This document shows, piece after piece, positions 32,336 to 40,227 of a stretch of DNA of 42,823 nt. The notes beneath the pieces are model-generated. The model saw nothing but the letters and a program-made list of their open reading frames with translations, had not been told where the DNA came from and made no database searches. The position numbers were made by a program, and so were the translations under genes. Numbering within the stretch: the first letter of the stretch is position 1; each line of letters begins with the position of its first letter. This DNA comes from CAIPAT01 sp041665605 (GTDB taxonomy: Bacteria > Verrucomicrobiota > Lentisphaeria > Victivallales > Victivallaceae): positions 1 through 42,823 of the forward strand of contig JBAYIO010000037.1 in assembly GCA_041665605.1 (NCBI GenBank), in the 5' to 3' direction.

Positions 32336-35107
32336 TTATTTGAATGGTGACATTAAAAAAGTTGCCGGAGCTTTAGCCAGCGCCGCCGCCTCGATATTAA
32401 AATTAAAATCTTTGCGTTTCGCCAACACAAAATGGTGTTTCCCCGCGCTAAGTTTAAATGGCCGGTTGGGAAGATTGGAATACGCTTTTATTACCATAGC
32501 ATACCAATGCGAAGACTTGTCGGCGGTACCGTAGAAATTTGCCATTTCGGAAGTTCCTCCGTCAAGACTGAGATTAACGCCGTAAGGCGGAGCAGTTAAA
32601 CGCGTGAATAAATAATAATCCCCGGCCTCCGGTAATTCGAAATCAAGCTGCACGGCGCCTGCCGCGTCGGGCAGAATTATTTTGCCGAATATTGCCGGCT
32701 GGCGATCCCTGACCAGGCGCTGAGTGTCATTGCGCATATCCGCATAGACGGAAATTGGCCGTGAAAGCCCGTCCGCACGGCGGATTAGAAATGCTCCGGA
32801 GTATAACCGCGCAACCGGCATATTGCCGTCAATTAACTGCACTTTCAGCGTAACGGATTCGCCGGGTTTAACGGTAAACAAGTCAGGAGTCACCTTAAAG
32901 AAATTAGTCGACTCGTTTTGAACAGTTTTAAAACTGCCGGCATCAGCAGAAGAATCAGCCTTTACCGTCATCGTCTGTTCAGCGGGCAGCGAATTCCGCC
33001 AGGTAAAATTCAATTGATTGACCGACGGGATTAACTTGAGCGGACGATGTGGCAAAATCCGCGGTCCGTCAGCCTGAAATGCTCCAATGTCAGGATGTTC
33101 AACAGGCATCACATCAGGAACCGGAACTCCGGCACGATAACCGGGACTGCCCGGTTTCAAGCAGTAATCTCCCGCTGATGCATTGATAAATTCAGGTTTC
33201 GCAAAAATCCCGTTAATCTCCTGATTCTTTTGTTTTAACTCAGCAATCAGCGGTGATTTATCCAGATTATCGATCCAGAATAAATCATAATTAAAATCAT
33301 GGGGAATCGTAAATATTTTACATGACAGCAGACTGTTTATGGGATAAAATAGATTATTGCGGCTAACGGCTTTCAGTTCATTGGCATACTCAGCAGGCAC
33401 ATCATTGCTGTATCCGGAATAAGCATTTCCAGCGCCCGTCATGGTGTTGTTATAAAAATAGAGCCGTCCTTTACCGTACTGGCTATAGTTATTTTTGATC
33501 AAAGTATTATTCGCGCCAAACTCATCTCCTGAATTGCACATAAGATTTTGGAATATATACGACGGGCCAAGCAGGCAAGGCGCCGTACTTACGCCGCAAA
33601 GCGTACCTTCCACGCGGTTGTAATAAAAACGGCAATTCATTTGTCCACCGTCAAATTCTATTCCATCATCATTGCCAAAAGCCAGATAATTGCCATATAC
33701 TTCGGCATCCCGGTAAAACCCGCCTGTTTGACTGCCATTGTCAAAACCTTCAATCACATCATTCCAGCGATGCCCGTCACTTCCAACGAAGTCATTGTAA
33801 CGAATCACAGTACCGCCGGCGGAATGAACAAACATCGCATTGGGCCCGGCTGGATGCGAATAAAACCAGGCGTTGGCACGTCCTCGCGCATCATGAATAT
33901 AAGAACGCTCCACCACCACCTGTCCGCTGCCGTCAATATTTATTCCCGCATGGTTGTTCAGCGCCCTGTTATTCTGGTAGTATTTACCATCCTGGTAAAT
34001 ATCCTGAACGCCAACTCCGCCATAGCTGCCGATATCGCAATTAATAATCCGGATGTGATTGGAATTCACCACATTGATGCCATGCCTGCGTCCGCCGCGA
34101 ATAGTCAAACCGTCCAAAATTATATATTCCGCCTGATCCAGCAAAATAGTCTGTTCTGATTTTTCCGTGGATTTCAGCACAAAACCCGGACGGGCAACAT
34201 AACGGATATAACCATCCGGTTTTCCAGCGCGATTAATCGCCAGATCTCCGTCAAAATTATCCGGACCAATTATCACCGTTTCGGCAACCGGCACAATACT
34301 TGACAGCGTCCGGAATTTTACATTGAGCGTTTCAGTTTTGCCATTATCGGCCAGCTCGATTTTAAGTTCGTAAGGAGTATTTTCGGTTAATTTAAGCAAG
34401 CTGGAACGAGCCGCCCGCTCATCCGGCACCCAGACTAAATCCAGTGCTTTTTGCCAGTTGTCCGCCCCCTGCCGCCGGTAAAAAACTTTACCTTCGGCAA
34501 CCTGAGGACGTACCGCTTTAAGATTATTCAGGTAGATGCTGCAACTCTCAAAGCCCGGAACCAGTTCCAATCTTTCCGCTTTATGAGCTGATATCGCATC
34601 AACTTTAGTCAGTTTTAAATCTTTAAAAGTGGCAAATTGTCCAATCAGGCTGGCATCACCCAGCCGGGTGCGGCAATGCAAAGTCAGGCGGTCAGCTTCT
34701 CCTGTATCAAAAACCACACTTAACTCACCAGCCGGCCGCTGAGCGTCGCGCGAAGTAAAACGCTTGGTTTCCCTGGTTCCTTTAAAAATTTTGACCATCA
34801 AATAAGCAATGCCGTTGCGACTGCCGCTGGCGGTAGCGCTGAAACGGTACTTTTGATTAACTGGAGGATTCTTTATTTCCTGTTCAAGAGAACTGTCAAA
34901 TTGGGCCGTTTGCAAAATGGTAATTTTAACGCCGCCGCCATCCATTGGAGTAACTTGCGTATTCCCGGAACTGTAATCACGCCAGGCTTGCGGCAGTGAG
35001 TTCTCTTTGCTGAACTCCTTAAAACTAGCGTTATTTACAGTTAATTCACTTCCGGCGAAACTTGTCAAAGCAATCATCGCCAGACCAGCTATCCACATTT
35101 TATTCAT
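32336..35107 (-). CDS. Secreted right-handed beta-helix protein with flanking binding domains
   Basis: About 923 aa from the ATG at 35107, which has GGGGA 9 nt upstream; an ATG 9 bp earlier would have no spacer. Signal peptide about 1-20. Order: N-terminal jelly-roll (about 22-175), an Fn3-like domain (about 180-285, TENTPYELKIELADNG), a parallel beta-helix (about 290-690) with the rungs YIILDGLTIRGGRRHGINVV, HIRIINCDIGSYGG and VVVERSYIHDARGRANAW, a linker, and a C-terminal CBM-like domain (FELPEAGDYYLFTRL, FKLSAGKHHFVLAKRK). The fold is that of pectate lyases (PL1/PL9) and polygalacturonases. No diagnostic catalytic motif was identified, so the activity is open. Gene order ties it to pectin use. 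Confidence 0.82.
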   Translation of the reverse strand: MNKMWIAGLAMIALTSFAGSELTVNNASFKEFSKENSLPQAWRDYSSGNTQVTPMDGGGVKITILQTAQFDSSLEQEIKNPPVNQKYRFSATASGSRNGIAYLMVKIFKGTRETKRFTSRDAQRPAGELSVVFDTGEADRLTLHCRTRLGDASLIGQFATFKDLKLTKVDAISAHKAERLELVPGFESCSIYLNNLKAVRPQVAEGKVFYRRQGADNWQKALDLVWVPDERAARSSLLKLTENTPYELKIELADNGKTETLNVKFRTLSSIVPVAETVIIGPDNFDGDLAINRAGKPDGYIRYVARPGFVLKSTEKSEQTILLDQAEYIILDGLTIRGGRRHGINVVNSNHIRIINCDIGSYGGVGVQDIYQDGKYYQNNRALNNHAGINIDGSGQVVVERSYIHDARGRANAWFYSHPAGPNAMFVHSAGGTVIRYNDFVGSDGHRWNDVIEGFDNGSQTGGFYRDAEVYGNYLAFGNDDGIEFDGGQMNCRFYYNRVEGTLCGVSTAPCLLGPSYIFQNLMCNSGDEFGANNTLIKNNYSQYGKGRLYFYNNTMTGAGNAYSGYSNDVPAEYANELKAVSRNNLFYPINSLLSCKIFTIPHDFNYDLFWIDNLDKSPLIAELKQKNQEINGIFAKPEFINASAGDYCLKPGSPGYRAGVPVPDVMPVEHPDIGAFQADGPRILPHRPLKLIPSVNQLNFTWRNSLPAEQTMTVKADSSADAGSFKTVQNESTNFFKVTPDLFTVKPGESVTLKVQLIDGNMPVARLYSGAFLIRRADGLSRPISVYADMRNDTQRLVRDRQPAIFGKIILPDAAGAVQLDFELPEAGDYYLFTRLTAPPYGVNLSLDGGTSEMANFYGTADKSSHWYAMVIKAYSNLPNRPFKLSAGKHHFVLAKRKDFNFNIEAAALAKAPATFLMSPFK

Positions 35108-35159
35108 AATGAACATTCCCCACAGGGTTCTCTTCGGCCTGTCATTTCCGCGTTATTCA

Positions 35160-35909
35160 TTACCAGGTTGCATCATGCCATGCATAATTATTCTTGTCCG
35201 CACTAAGGCTGCCTGTTCCTATTTTATTAATTAAATCACTATGGCTCTTCCATTCAGCGTGGCAGTCAAGAAATACAATATTTGCCCCATTGGCATGGCG
35301 CCGGGCCATAGCCATGTTGGCATAATAATAAGTCCGCGCATAAACACCGGCACTTCCACTTGCGTATGTGCCGTCATAACAAGTTTCAGAGAAATCCATT
35401 AATAGAACTTTTGCCGACGCCCGTTTGGCATTCTCAAATTTCTGCCAGCGCTGCGGCTTACTGGCGGCGCCAGGATCGCTAACCAGGTAAGTATTAAATG
35501 CATAACTATTATTCGGGGCCCCGGTATCTCTGGCCCCCCAGAGTCCGGTACCATCACGACGCCCGGACGGGCAAAGCGCAACATCAACAATTTCGCTTTC
35601 CCCCGTAACTATCGTCTTCACTCGCTTCGCGTCCAAGTAAGGCACAATGGTTCGAGCCGCATTCGGTTTATCAATCGGACCGAAAACAAAACGATAATAA
35701 TAACCATCCGCTCCGAAAGTCAGAAAACCATTATTGGCATTGGCATAAAAACCGCTCGCTACCGCCAGTTGTTTGAGATTGCTGGTGCATTTTATCGCTT
35801 TGGCTTTTTCGCGGGCTTTATTCAATGCCGGAAGCAGCATTGCCGCGAGGATCGCGATAATGGCGATCACCACCAGGAGTTCAATGAGTGTGAAAATTTG
35901 TTTTTTCAT
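35160..35909 (-). CDS. Type II secretion-like pseudopilin (PulG family)
   Basis: 249 aa from the ATG at 35909. The frame is open for a further 29 codons, but that stretch overlaps the end of the GntR-SBP gene, and the ATG at 35909 has GGAAGGAA 7 nt upstream and the same short leader MKKQI as the pseudopilin at 31433-32179. FTLIELLVVIAIIAIL begins at F6, then LPALNKAREKAKAIKCTSNL. The head ends with RRHANGANIVFLDCHAEW, the H-x9-DG motif with Cys replacing Gly. Position -1 is Ile. It follows the regulator by 64 bp and precedes the beta-helix gene by 52 bp, so all are probably on one transcript. Confidence 0.92.
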   Translation of the reverse strand: MKKQIFTLIELLVVIAIIAILAAMLLPALNKAREKAKAIKCTSNLKQLAVASGFYANANNGFLTFGADGYYYRFVFGPIDKPNAARTIVPYLDAKRVKTIVTGESEIVDVALCPSGRRDGTGLWGARDTGAPNNSYAFNTYLVSDPGAASKPQRWQKFENAKRASAKVLLMDFSETCYDGTYASGSAGVYARTYYYANMAMARRHANGANIVFLDCHAEWKSHSDLINKIGTGSLSADKNNYAWHDATW

Positions 35910-36000
35910 TTTTCTGTTTCCTTCCTTTAGATTACTGAATTGAAAAATGGTTTCACGTTGACCGCCGCAAACATTAAACCAGACATGCTTCTTCACTTTT
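35910..36000 (-). repeat. Conserved leader upstream of pseudopilin, copy 2
   Basis: Counterpart of the segment at 32180-32275, with the same ordered blocks (GAAGAAG-ATG, ATGTT, CGGTCAACGTGAAA, AACAGAAAA). Here its distal part coincides with the last codons and stop (35974) of the GntR-SBP gene. This raises the possibility that copy 1 carries a relic of a regulator's 3' end. Confidence 0.6.
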
Positions 36001-37359
36001 TCTTACCTCCTTGTTTCTAATTAAAATATTATTTTTAGTTACCTGTTTGATATGCAAAAACAATCTGATCGCCTGGGCAAGCGCCCCGGTCGCCTGTACC
36101 ATATCCAGATCATTACGCCAGATACACTTGATTCCCTCTTCTATCATTGATGACATTTCCGGAGAGCTGATATTGTATTGAGCACTGATTTTATTGGTCT
36201 CCGACAGGAACAGCATGTCTCGCGGTGATTGAGCATCAATGCTTTTAAATGCGGAAGATTTCCGGATCGGAATCCCGTATTTTTCCATGCCGATAAAGTC
36301 CTGCGTTTCTTCAGAAAGCATAAATCTGACAAAATCTTCAACCCGCGTCGGATCGGAGCAGTTCTTTCTGACACAAATCAAGTCAGTTGCCTGAGCCGTA
36401 ATGTCCGAACCGCCCTCAATCACCGGTAACGGCACGGTCTTCCAGCCATCAAAACCGGCGTGTCTGAAATGCGCAAGACTTTCGCGTTCTGACAACATGA
36501 ACGCCAGCTTTCCGGAAGCGAATTGCGCTGTACAGTCAGAAAACACTTCATTGTAAGATACGTTCAATTCATGCATCAGTTCGGTATACAACTGTAATCC
36601 ATGCCGGGTACGCGGATGATCAATCGCCACCGGGTCGGACGGCGAAGATGAAATCAGACAGCCGCCGGCGCGGAACACAATGTTCATCCATTGAAAAATT
36701 TCCGGGAACCAGTTAAAAATCTCGGTTCCTGGAACCTTCTGCGCACGCATTTTCCGGACACTTTGAATGAATTCTTCCCAGGTCCAGCCTGAATGAGGCT
36801 CCGGGCAGTTGAAATTCTTCAGCAGATCAGGATTATAAAATATTACCCGTGGCGAAAAAATAAACGGAATCCCCGCCAGTTTGCGGTCAACGTAAAAGTT
36901 TTTGAAAGGATGGCTGAAAAACAACGACTTATCAGGGTATATACGGTCAAAAAACGGTTGCAGATCCAGATAGTCATTGCGGTTATTCTGTACATGCAGA
37001 GTTGTACGCAGTTCAAAAACGCTTTGAGGAAATTTTCTGCACACCCTTAACTGCGGAATCCGGGCTGCCAGTAATTTTTCAAAACCGTCGATCCACGGCA
37101 GATCTCTGTTGAACAGCGTAAAATTAGTCTGTAAAATCCGATCTTCCCAATTCCGCTGAACGAAAGTTCCTTTCCGGGAAATTGTTTCCAGTATACCATC
37201 CTGCGCAAGATTGTCCAGAGCCTGTTGAATTTTGAGAAAAGAAACTTTTATGGAGGAGGCAATGACGCGAGCACCCGGAAGCTTGTCGCCGCCTTTCAAG
37301 CTGCCGCTTTCCAGAAGGTCAAGAATATAATTTCTCGTCGTTGTAATCTTATCTTCCAT
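35974..37359 (-). CDS. GntR DNA-binding domain fused to an extracellular-type solute-binding fold
   Basis: 461 aa with no signal peptide. Residues 5-68 are a GntR winged helix (TRNYILDLLESGSLKGGDKL, then PGARVIASSIKVSF and GTFVQRN). Residues about 75-440 have the fold of ABC-transporter sugar-binding proteins (SBP_bac_1): GIPFIFSPRVIFYNPDLLKN, GWTWEEFIQSVRKMR, FASGKLAFMLSERESL, ICVRKNCSDPTRVEDFVRFM, LSEETQDFIG and YGIPIRKS. In transporters this domain is periplasmic and catches sugars; here, fused to a DNA-binding domain, it should act as a cytoplasmic ligand sensor. It heads the pectin/rhamnogalacturonan operon, so the ligand may be an imported pectic oligosaccharide (inference). It probably regulates itself through the repeats at 37404-37457. 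Confidence 0.9.
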   Translation of the reverse strand: MEDKITTTRNYILDLLESGSLKGGDKLPGARVIASSIKVSFLKIQQALDNLAQDGILETISRKGTFVQRNWEDRILQTNFTLFNRDLPWIDGFEKLLAARIPQLRVCRKFPQSVFELRTTLHVQNNRNDYLDLQPFFDRIYPDKSLFFSHPFKNFYVDRKLAGIPFIFSPRVIFYNPDLLKNFNCPEPHSGWTWEEFIQSVRKMRAQKVPGTEIFNWFPEIFQWMNIVFRAGGCLISSSPSDPVAIDHPRTRHGLQLYTELMHELNVSYNEVFSDCTAQFASGKLAFMLSERESLAHFRHAGFDGWKTVPLPVIEGGSDITAQATDLICVRKNCSDPTRVEDFVRFMLSEETQDFIGMEKYGIPIRKSSAFKSIDAQSPRDMLFLSETNKISAQYNISSPEMSSMIEEGIKCIWRNDLDMVQATGALAQAIRLFLHIKQVTKNNILIRNKEVRKSEEACLV

Positions 37360-37403
37360 AACAGGCCCTGTCTCCGATTATGACATTTCTTATACCAATC
37401 ACT

Positions 37404-37420
37404 CTGACTAAGTCAACAAT
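37404..37420. promoter_or_regulatory. Operator O2 over the transcription start
   Basis: The 17-bp sequence CTGACTAAGTCAACAAT contains the perfect 11-bp palindrome TGACT-A-AGTCA. It begins 5 bp downstream of the -10 box, so it covers the expected start point. Identical to O1, with a centre-to-centre distance of 37 bp. Confidence 0.75.
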
Positions 37421-37424
37421 GAAG

Positions 37425-37453
37425 ATTATAATACATATTGCTGACTAAGTCAA
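37425..37453 (-). promoter_or_regulatory. Promoter of the GntR-SBP gene
   Basis: Minus strand -35 TTGACT (37448-37453), a 17-bp spacer and a perfect -10 TATAAT (37425-37430), about 66 bp upstream of the ATG. The -35 box lies inside operator O1. Confidence 0.82.
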
Positions 37454-37457
37454 CAAT
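37441..37457. promoter_or_regulatory. Operator O1 over the -35 box
   Basis: Second exact copy of CTGACTAAGTCAACAAT, covering the whole -35 hexamer. Binding here and at O2 would block RNA polymerase, the layout expected of autorepression. Confidence 0.75.
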
Positions 37458-37490
37458 TATTCTCAAAAATAATTAATTTAAAAAAACGTT

Positions 37491-37507
37491 GTGACTATGT
37501 AAACAGT
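37491..37507. promoter_or_regulatory. Degenerate third operator copy
   Basis: GTGACTATGTAAACAGT matches the O1/O2 repeat at 13 of 17 positions and lies 50 bp upstream of O1. It may be an auxiliary weak site or a decayed copy. Confidence 0.45.
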
Positions 37508-37613
37508 TTAAAGCAATAAAACGTTTGGCGAAAATCCACACAAAATATATGATGATCTCCAACAGATTGTCATGCAGTAGCGGGTATCTTAGGTATTTTC
37601 ATGGCAAATGTTA

Positions 37614-39158
37614 TTATTTCTCAGCCGCGTCAAAGCGTTTCGTCCAGTGAAGCGCCAGCAGGCAGACTCCGGTCGCCGCATAAGCGGCGGCAAACTCCGG
37701 AGCCGCCATCCAGCCTAACACCGGAGCAACTCCGCCAGGGGTGATCTTAAACGCGTGGATCAAACCCGTCGCGGAAAATCCGGCGCACAGGAAGCATGTC
37801 ACGGCAGCGGCAACAAATTTACGGTCAATGGCAAAAGCAATAATCGAGGCAAATGCCATGCTGGTGATGAGAAAACCCTGATTCATGGCAAGAACGCCGC
37901 GGATGAAAAGACTGTTCCCGAAGCCTGGCAGAGCTTTCTCCAGAGGCGTTCCGGTGATACGCAGCGTGGTCTCGATCAGAAGCCAGGCCCAGGCCGCAAG
38001 CGATGGAAACAGACCGGCGGCAACCGCCAGCGCATGAGCCCGCGGAGTCTCCTGAAACGCCTGTGCCGTCATCACCAGGCCGATCCAGATAAGAATCCCG
38101 AACGTCGCCTCCAGCGGCACCACATGAAGGACGGCGGTGACCGCTCCGAAAAAACAGAGTGCGCTGATCACGATGCCGTTCAATGCGGAATATCCGATTC
38201 TGGCACCCATTGCTTTCCAGCCGGGATGGCCGATGTAAATAGTGGTGGGGAATGCGCTCCCGAAAAATGCCGCTACAATGCTGCCGGCGCCGTTCATCAC
38301 CAGCGAAGGCATGGTTTCGTACCGGTCACCCGCCGCTTCGGCGCTGTCCAGTGACTGCAGCGATCCGAGGACATTGAACAGGGCCATCGGAATAATGACT
38401 GTAAGATAGCTCCAGAGCGCGCCGCCGGACACCAGCGCCCACCAGGCGGTGACATCCGGCTGCGGCAGATGAAGCCCGAACGGAATCGGATCCAACGGCG
38501 GCGAAAATGATGGAACGCCCGCCCACTTCAAGCCCCATGCGATCGCCACTCCGGTCAGAATGGCCAGCAATCCGGCCGGAATCCCCAGCGGCAGGCGCAC
38601 CCGCGTGGCATACGCAATCACAATTAAAAACATCGGCAGCAGCGCGATGGCCGGCGAAGCAAAGATTTGAAAGGCAAACCCCATTGAAATAAATGTCAGC
38701 GCCACCCCGGCCAGGGACGAAAGCAAAGCCGCTCGCGGCGCTTTCCTGCGGAGCGGGTCCGCAAAGAATGCCAATGCCAGTTCCAGCAGCCCGCTGATCA
38801 GGCAGGCGAAAACCCCGGCCTCCCAGACTTTTACCGGATCTTTAGTCGCCTGCCAGACCGGCGCCATGATGAAGAAGAGAAACGCAATCAGGCTTACAGT
38901 ATTGATTCCGTAAGGCAGGGCTGTCACATCATCGCGGCCTGTCCGTTTCGCCAGCCGCCATGCCTGCCAGGAATAAAAAAGATTTCCCGCCACGACGGAC
39001 ACGGCGGCCCCCGGCAGAATCAATCCGGCAACGGTCGCGAGCGGAATTCCGCACACCAGCGGGCACAGCGTTGCAATCAGCAGCAACTGAAGCAGATTAT
39101 CAATAAAAAGCCCGATAAACCCGTCCCAGTCCCCTTTTACAAACCATTTTTCTTTCAT
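37614..39158 (-). CDS. NCS2-like xanthine/uracil-family permease
   Basis: 514 aa, polytopic, with about 12-14 hydrophobic segments. The N-terminal part (GDWDGFIGLFIDNLLQLLLI, AGLILPGAAVSVVAGNLFYS) and the conserved phrase GRDDVTALPYGINTVSLIAF match the NCS2 nucleobase-permease superfamily as seen in uncharacterised members. A later segment, GSAFPTTIYIGHPGWKAMGA, belongs to the substrate-site region of the same superfamily. The cargo could be a purine, a pyrimidine or another small anion; nothing nearby decides it. The ribosome site is weak (CAGGTG, 11 nt). It has its own promoter candidate and lies downstream of an AraC gene read in the same direction. Confidence 0.8.
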   Translation of the reverse strand: MKEKWFVKGDWDGFIGLFIDNLLQLLLIATLCPLVCGIPLATVAGLILPGAAVSVVAGNLFYSWQAWRLAKRTGRDDVTALPYGINTVSLIAFLFFIMAPVWQATKDPVKVWEAGVFACLISGLLELALAFFADPLRRKAPRAALLSSLAGVALTFISMGFAFQIFASPAIALLPMFLIVIAYATRVRLPLGIPAGLLAILTGVAIAWGLKWAGVPSFSPPLDPIPFGLHLPQPDVTAWWALVSGGALWSYLTVIIPMALFNVLGSLQSLDSAEAAGDRYETMPSLVMNGAGSIVAAFFGSAFPTTIYIGHPGWKAMGARIGYSALNGIVISALCFFGAVTAVLHVVPLEATFGILIWIGLVMTAQAFQETPRAHALAVAAGLFPSLAAWAWLLIETTLRITGTPLEKALPGFGNSLFIRGVLAMNQGFLITSMAFASIIAFAIDRKFVAAAVTCFLCAGFSATGLIHAFKITPGGVAPVLGWMAAPEFAAAYAATGVCLLALHWTKRFDAAEK

Positions 39159-39202
39159 ATGCCGCGCAACACCTGACAGGATTTTCTGATTTTAATATTT
39201 GC

Positions 39203-39232
39203 ATAATATTGCCCGGCAGATCGGAGAATCAA
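39203..39232 (-). promoter_or_regulatory. Possible promoter of the permease gene
   Basis: Minus strand TTGATT (39227-39232), an 18-bp spacer and TATTAT (39203-39208), 44 bp upstream of the ATG at 39158. Confidence 0.5.
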
Positions 39233-39291
39233 GAGGAGAATTCCCCAAAATGCATAAATGCCCGATATTCCCCGGCGTGTCAACTGCGCAG

Positions 39292-40113
39292 TTATTCGAC
39301 TGAAAACAGGGTGTGCCGGAAAGCTGACGGGCTCTGCCCCGCACGCTTCCTGAACATCTTTGAGAACTGGAAAATATCGCCGTAACCGGTTTGGATCGCG
39401 ATCTCGGTAATGTTCAGATTACGATTTCCGAGCAGATATTTCGCCAATTCAAAACGCAACTGCAACTGGTATTCAACGGGGGAGACGCCAAGCCATTTTT
39501 TGAACTCGGCGCAAAAATGCGGAACGGACAGTCTGGCGACCGCCGCCAACTGCCGCAAATGGATTTTCCCGGTCTGATTTTTTTCGATGAACGCCTTTGT
39601 CCTGAAGATCCTTTCCGGAATGGCGGGCGCGGCGGCTTCGCGCATCGCCCGGTCCATTTCCCGGAGCATGCAGTGAAACAGGTTCTTCAAAATGACCGCA
39701 TCAGGAGCATATGACCCGGTGAGTTCTTTATAGATTTTAAGCAGGTACTCTTCCATTATGTCCGGCCGGTTAAAAGTCAGCGGCTTCCACGGCACAAAAC
39801 CGTTCTCCGTCAGCAGCGCAGCGGCGCTGCGGCCATGAAAATGAATCCAGGAGTGCCGCCAGCGGCGTTCCGGATTGCCGTAGTAATGTGCGGTGCCGTC
39901 CTCCCACAGCATCAGCGTATTGGCCGGATACTGCCGGATATCTCCATCTTCTTTGAGCCAGACCGGCTCGTAAAAGAACATCAGCAGCCGGTCGCCGGTG
40001 CCTTGCGGCCGGTCAATAATGCATGGACGCATCTCCTCCCGGATGCCGGTGCCGGAAATGTGCAGCTCGGTATCCGGTCGCTGCGGCGTGAATTTTAACG
40101 TTTTAAATTTCAT
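39292..40113 (-). CDS. AraC-family regulator with N-terminal cupin
   Basis: About 273 aa from the ATG at 40113. The frame extends to a TTG at 40140, but neither start has a ribosome site. The N-terminal half is a sugar-sensing cupin-type domain (PANTLMLWEDGTAHYYGNPE, then WRHSWIHFHG). The C-terminal double helix-turn-helix is typical of AraC: IHLRQLAAVARLSVPHFCAE with FKKWLGVSP, and LNITEIAIQTGYGDIFQFSK with MFRKRAGQSP. It is divergent from the GH172 gene with about 114 bp between start codons, so it probably activates that gene and perhaps itself in response to a sugar. Likely a cytoplasmic DNA-binding activator. Confidence 0.9.
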   Translation of the reverse strand: MKFKTLKFTPQRPDTELHISGTGIREEMRPCIIDRPQGTGDRLLMFFYEPVWLKEDGDIRQYPANTLMLWEDGTAHYYGNPERRWRHSWIHFHGRSAAALLTENGFVPWKPLTFNRPDIMEEYLLKIYKELTGSYAPDAVILKNLFHCMLREMDRAMREAAAPAIPERIFRTKAFIEKNQTGKIHLRQLAAVARLSVPHFCAEFKKWLGVSPVEYQLQLRFELAKYLLGNRNLNITEIAIQTGYGDIFQFSKMFRKRAGQSPSAFRHTLFSVE

Positions 40114-40171
40114 GAATAATAATATTTGATAAACATTCAATAATTGATGCCATACAATTTAACCATTTTTA

Positions 40172-40194
40172 CCAGTATAATAATAGCATACTGG
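40172..40194. promoter_or_regulatory. Palindrome over divergent promoters of AraC and GH172
   Basis: Inverted arms CCAGTAT (40172-40178) and ATACTGG (40188-40194) flank 9 bp. They overlap a plus-strand -10 TATAAT (40176-40181), which lacks a good -35, as expected of an activator-dependent promoter. They also overlap a minus-strand promoter TTGGCT-17 bp-TATTAT (40203-40208 and 40180-40185) facing the AraC gene. A regulator bound here could control both genes. Confidence 0.6.
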
Positions 40195-40227
40195 ATAATA
40201 AAAGCCAAATATAAGGAGCTTTATCTT

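Noticed and set aside
33548..34159. 203-codon plus-strand open frame
   Set aside because: Antisense to the beta-helix gene, no supporting start or motif.
35910..35996. 29-residue N-terminal extension of the pseudopilin
   Set aside because: It would bury the type IV leader, overlaps the GntR-SBP gene, and the ATG at 35909 has a good ribosome site and the same short leader as its paralogue.
37755..38354. 199-codon plus-strand open frame
   Set aside because: Antisense to the NCS2-like permease gene; no family features.
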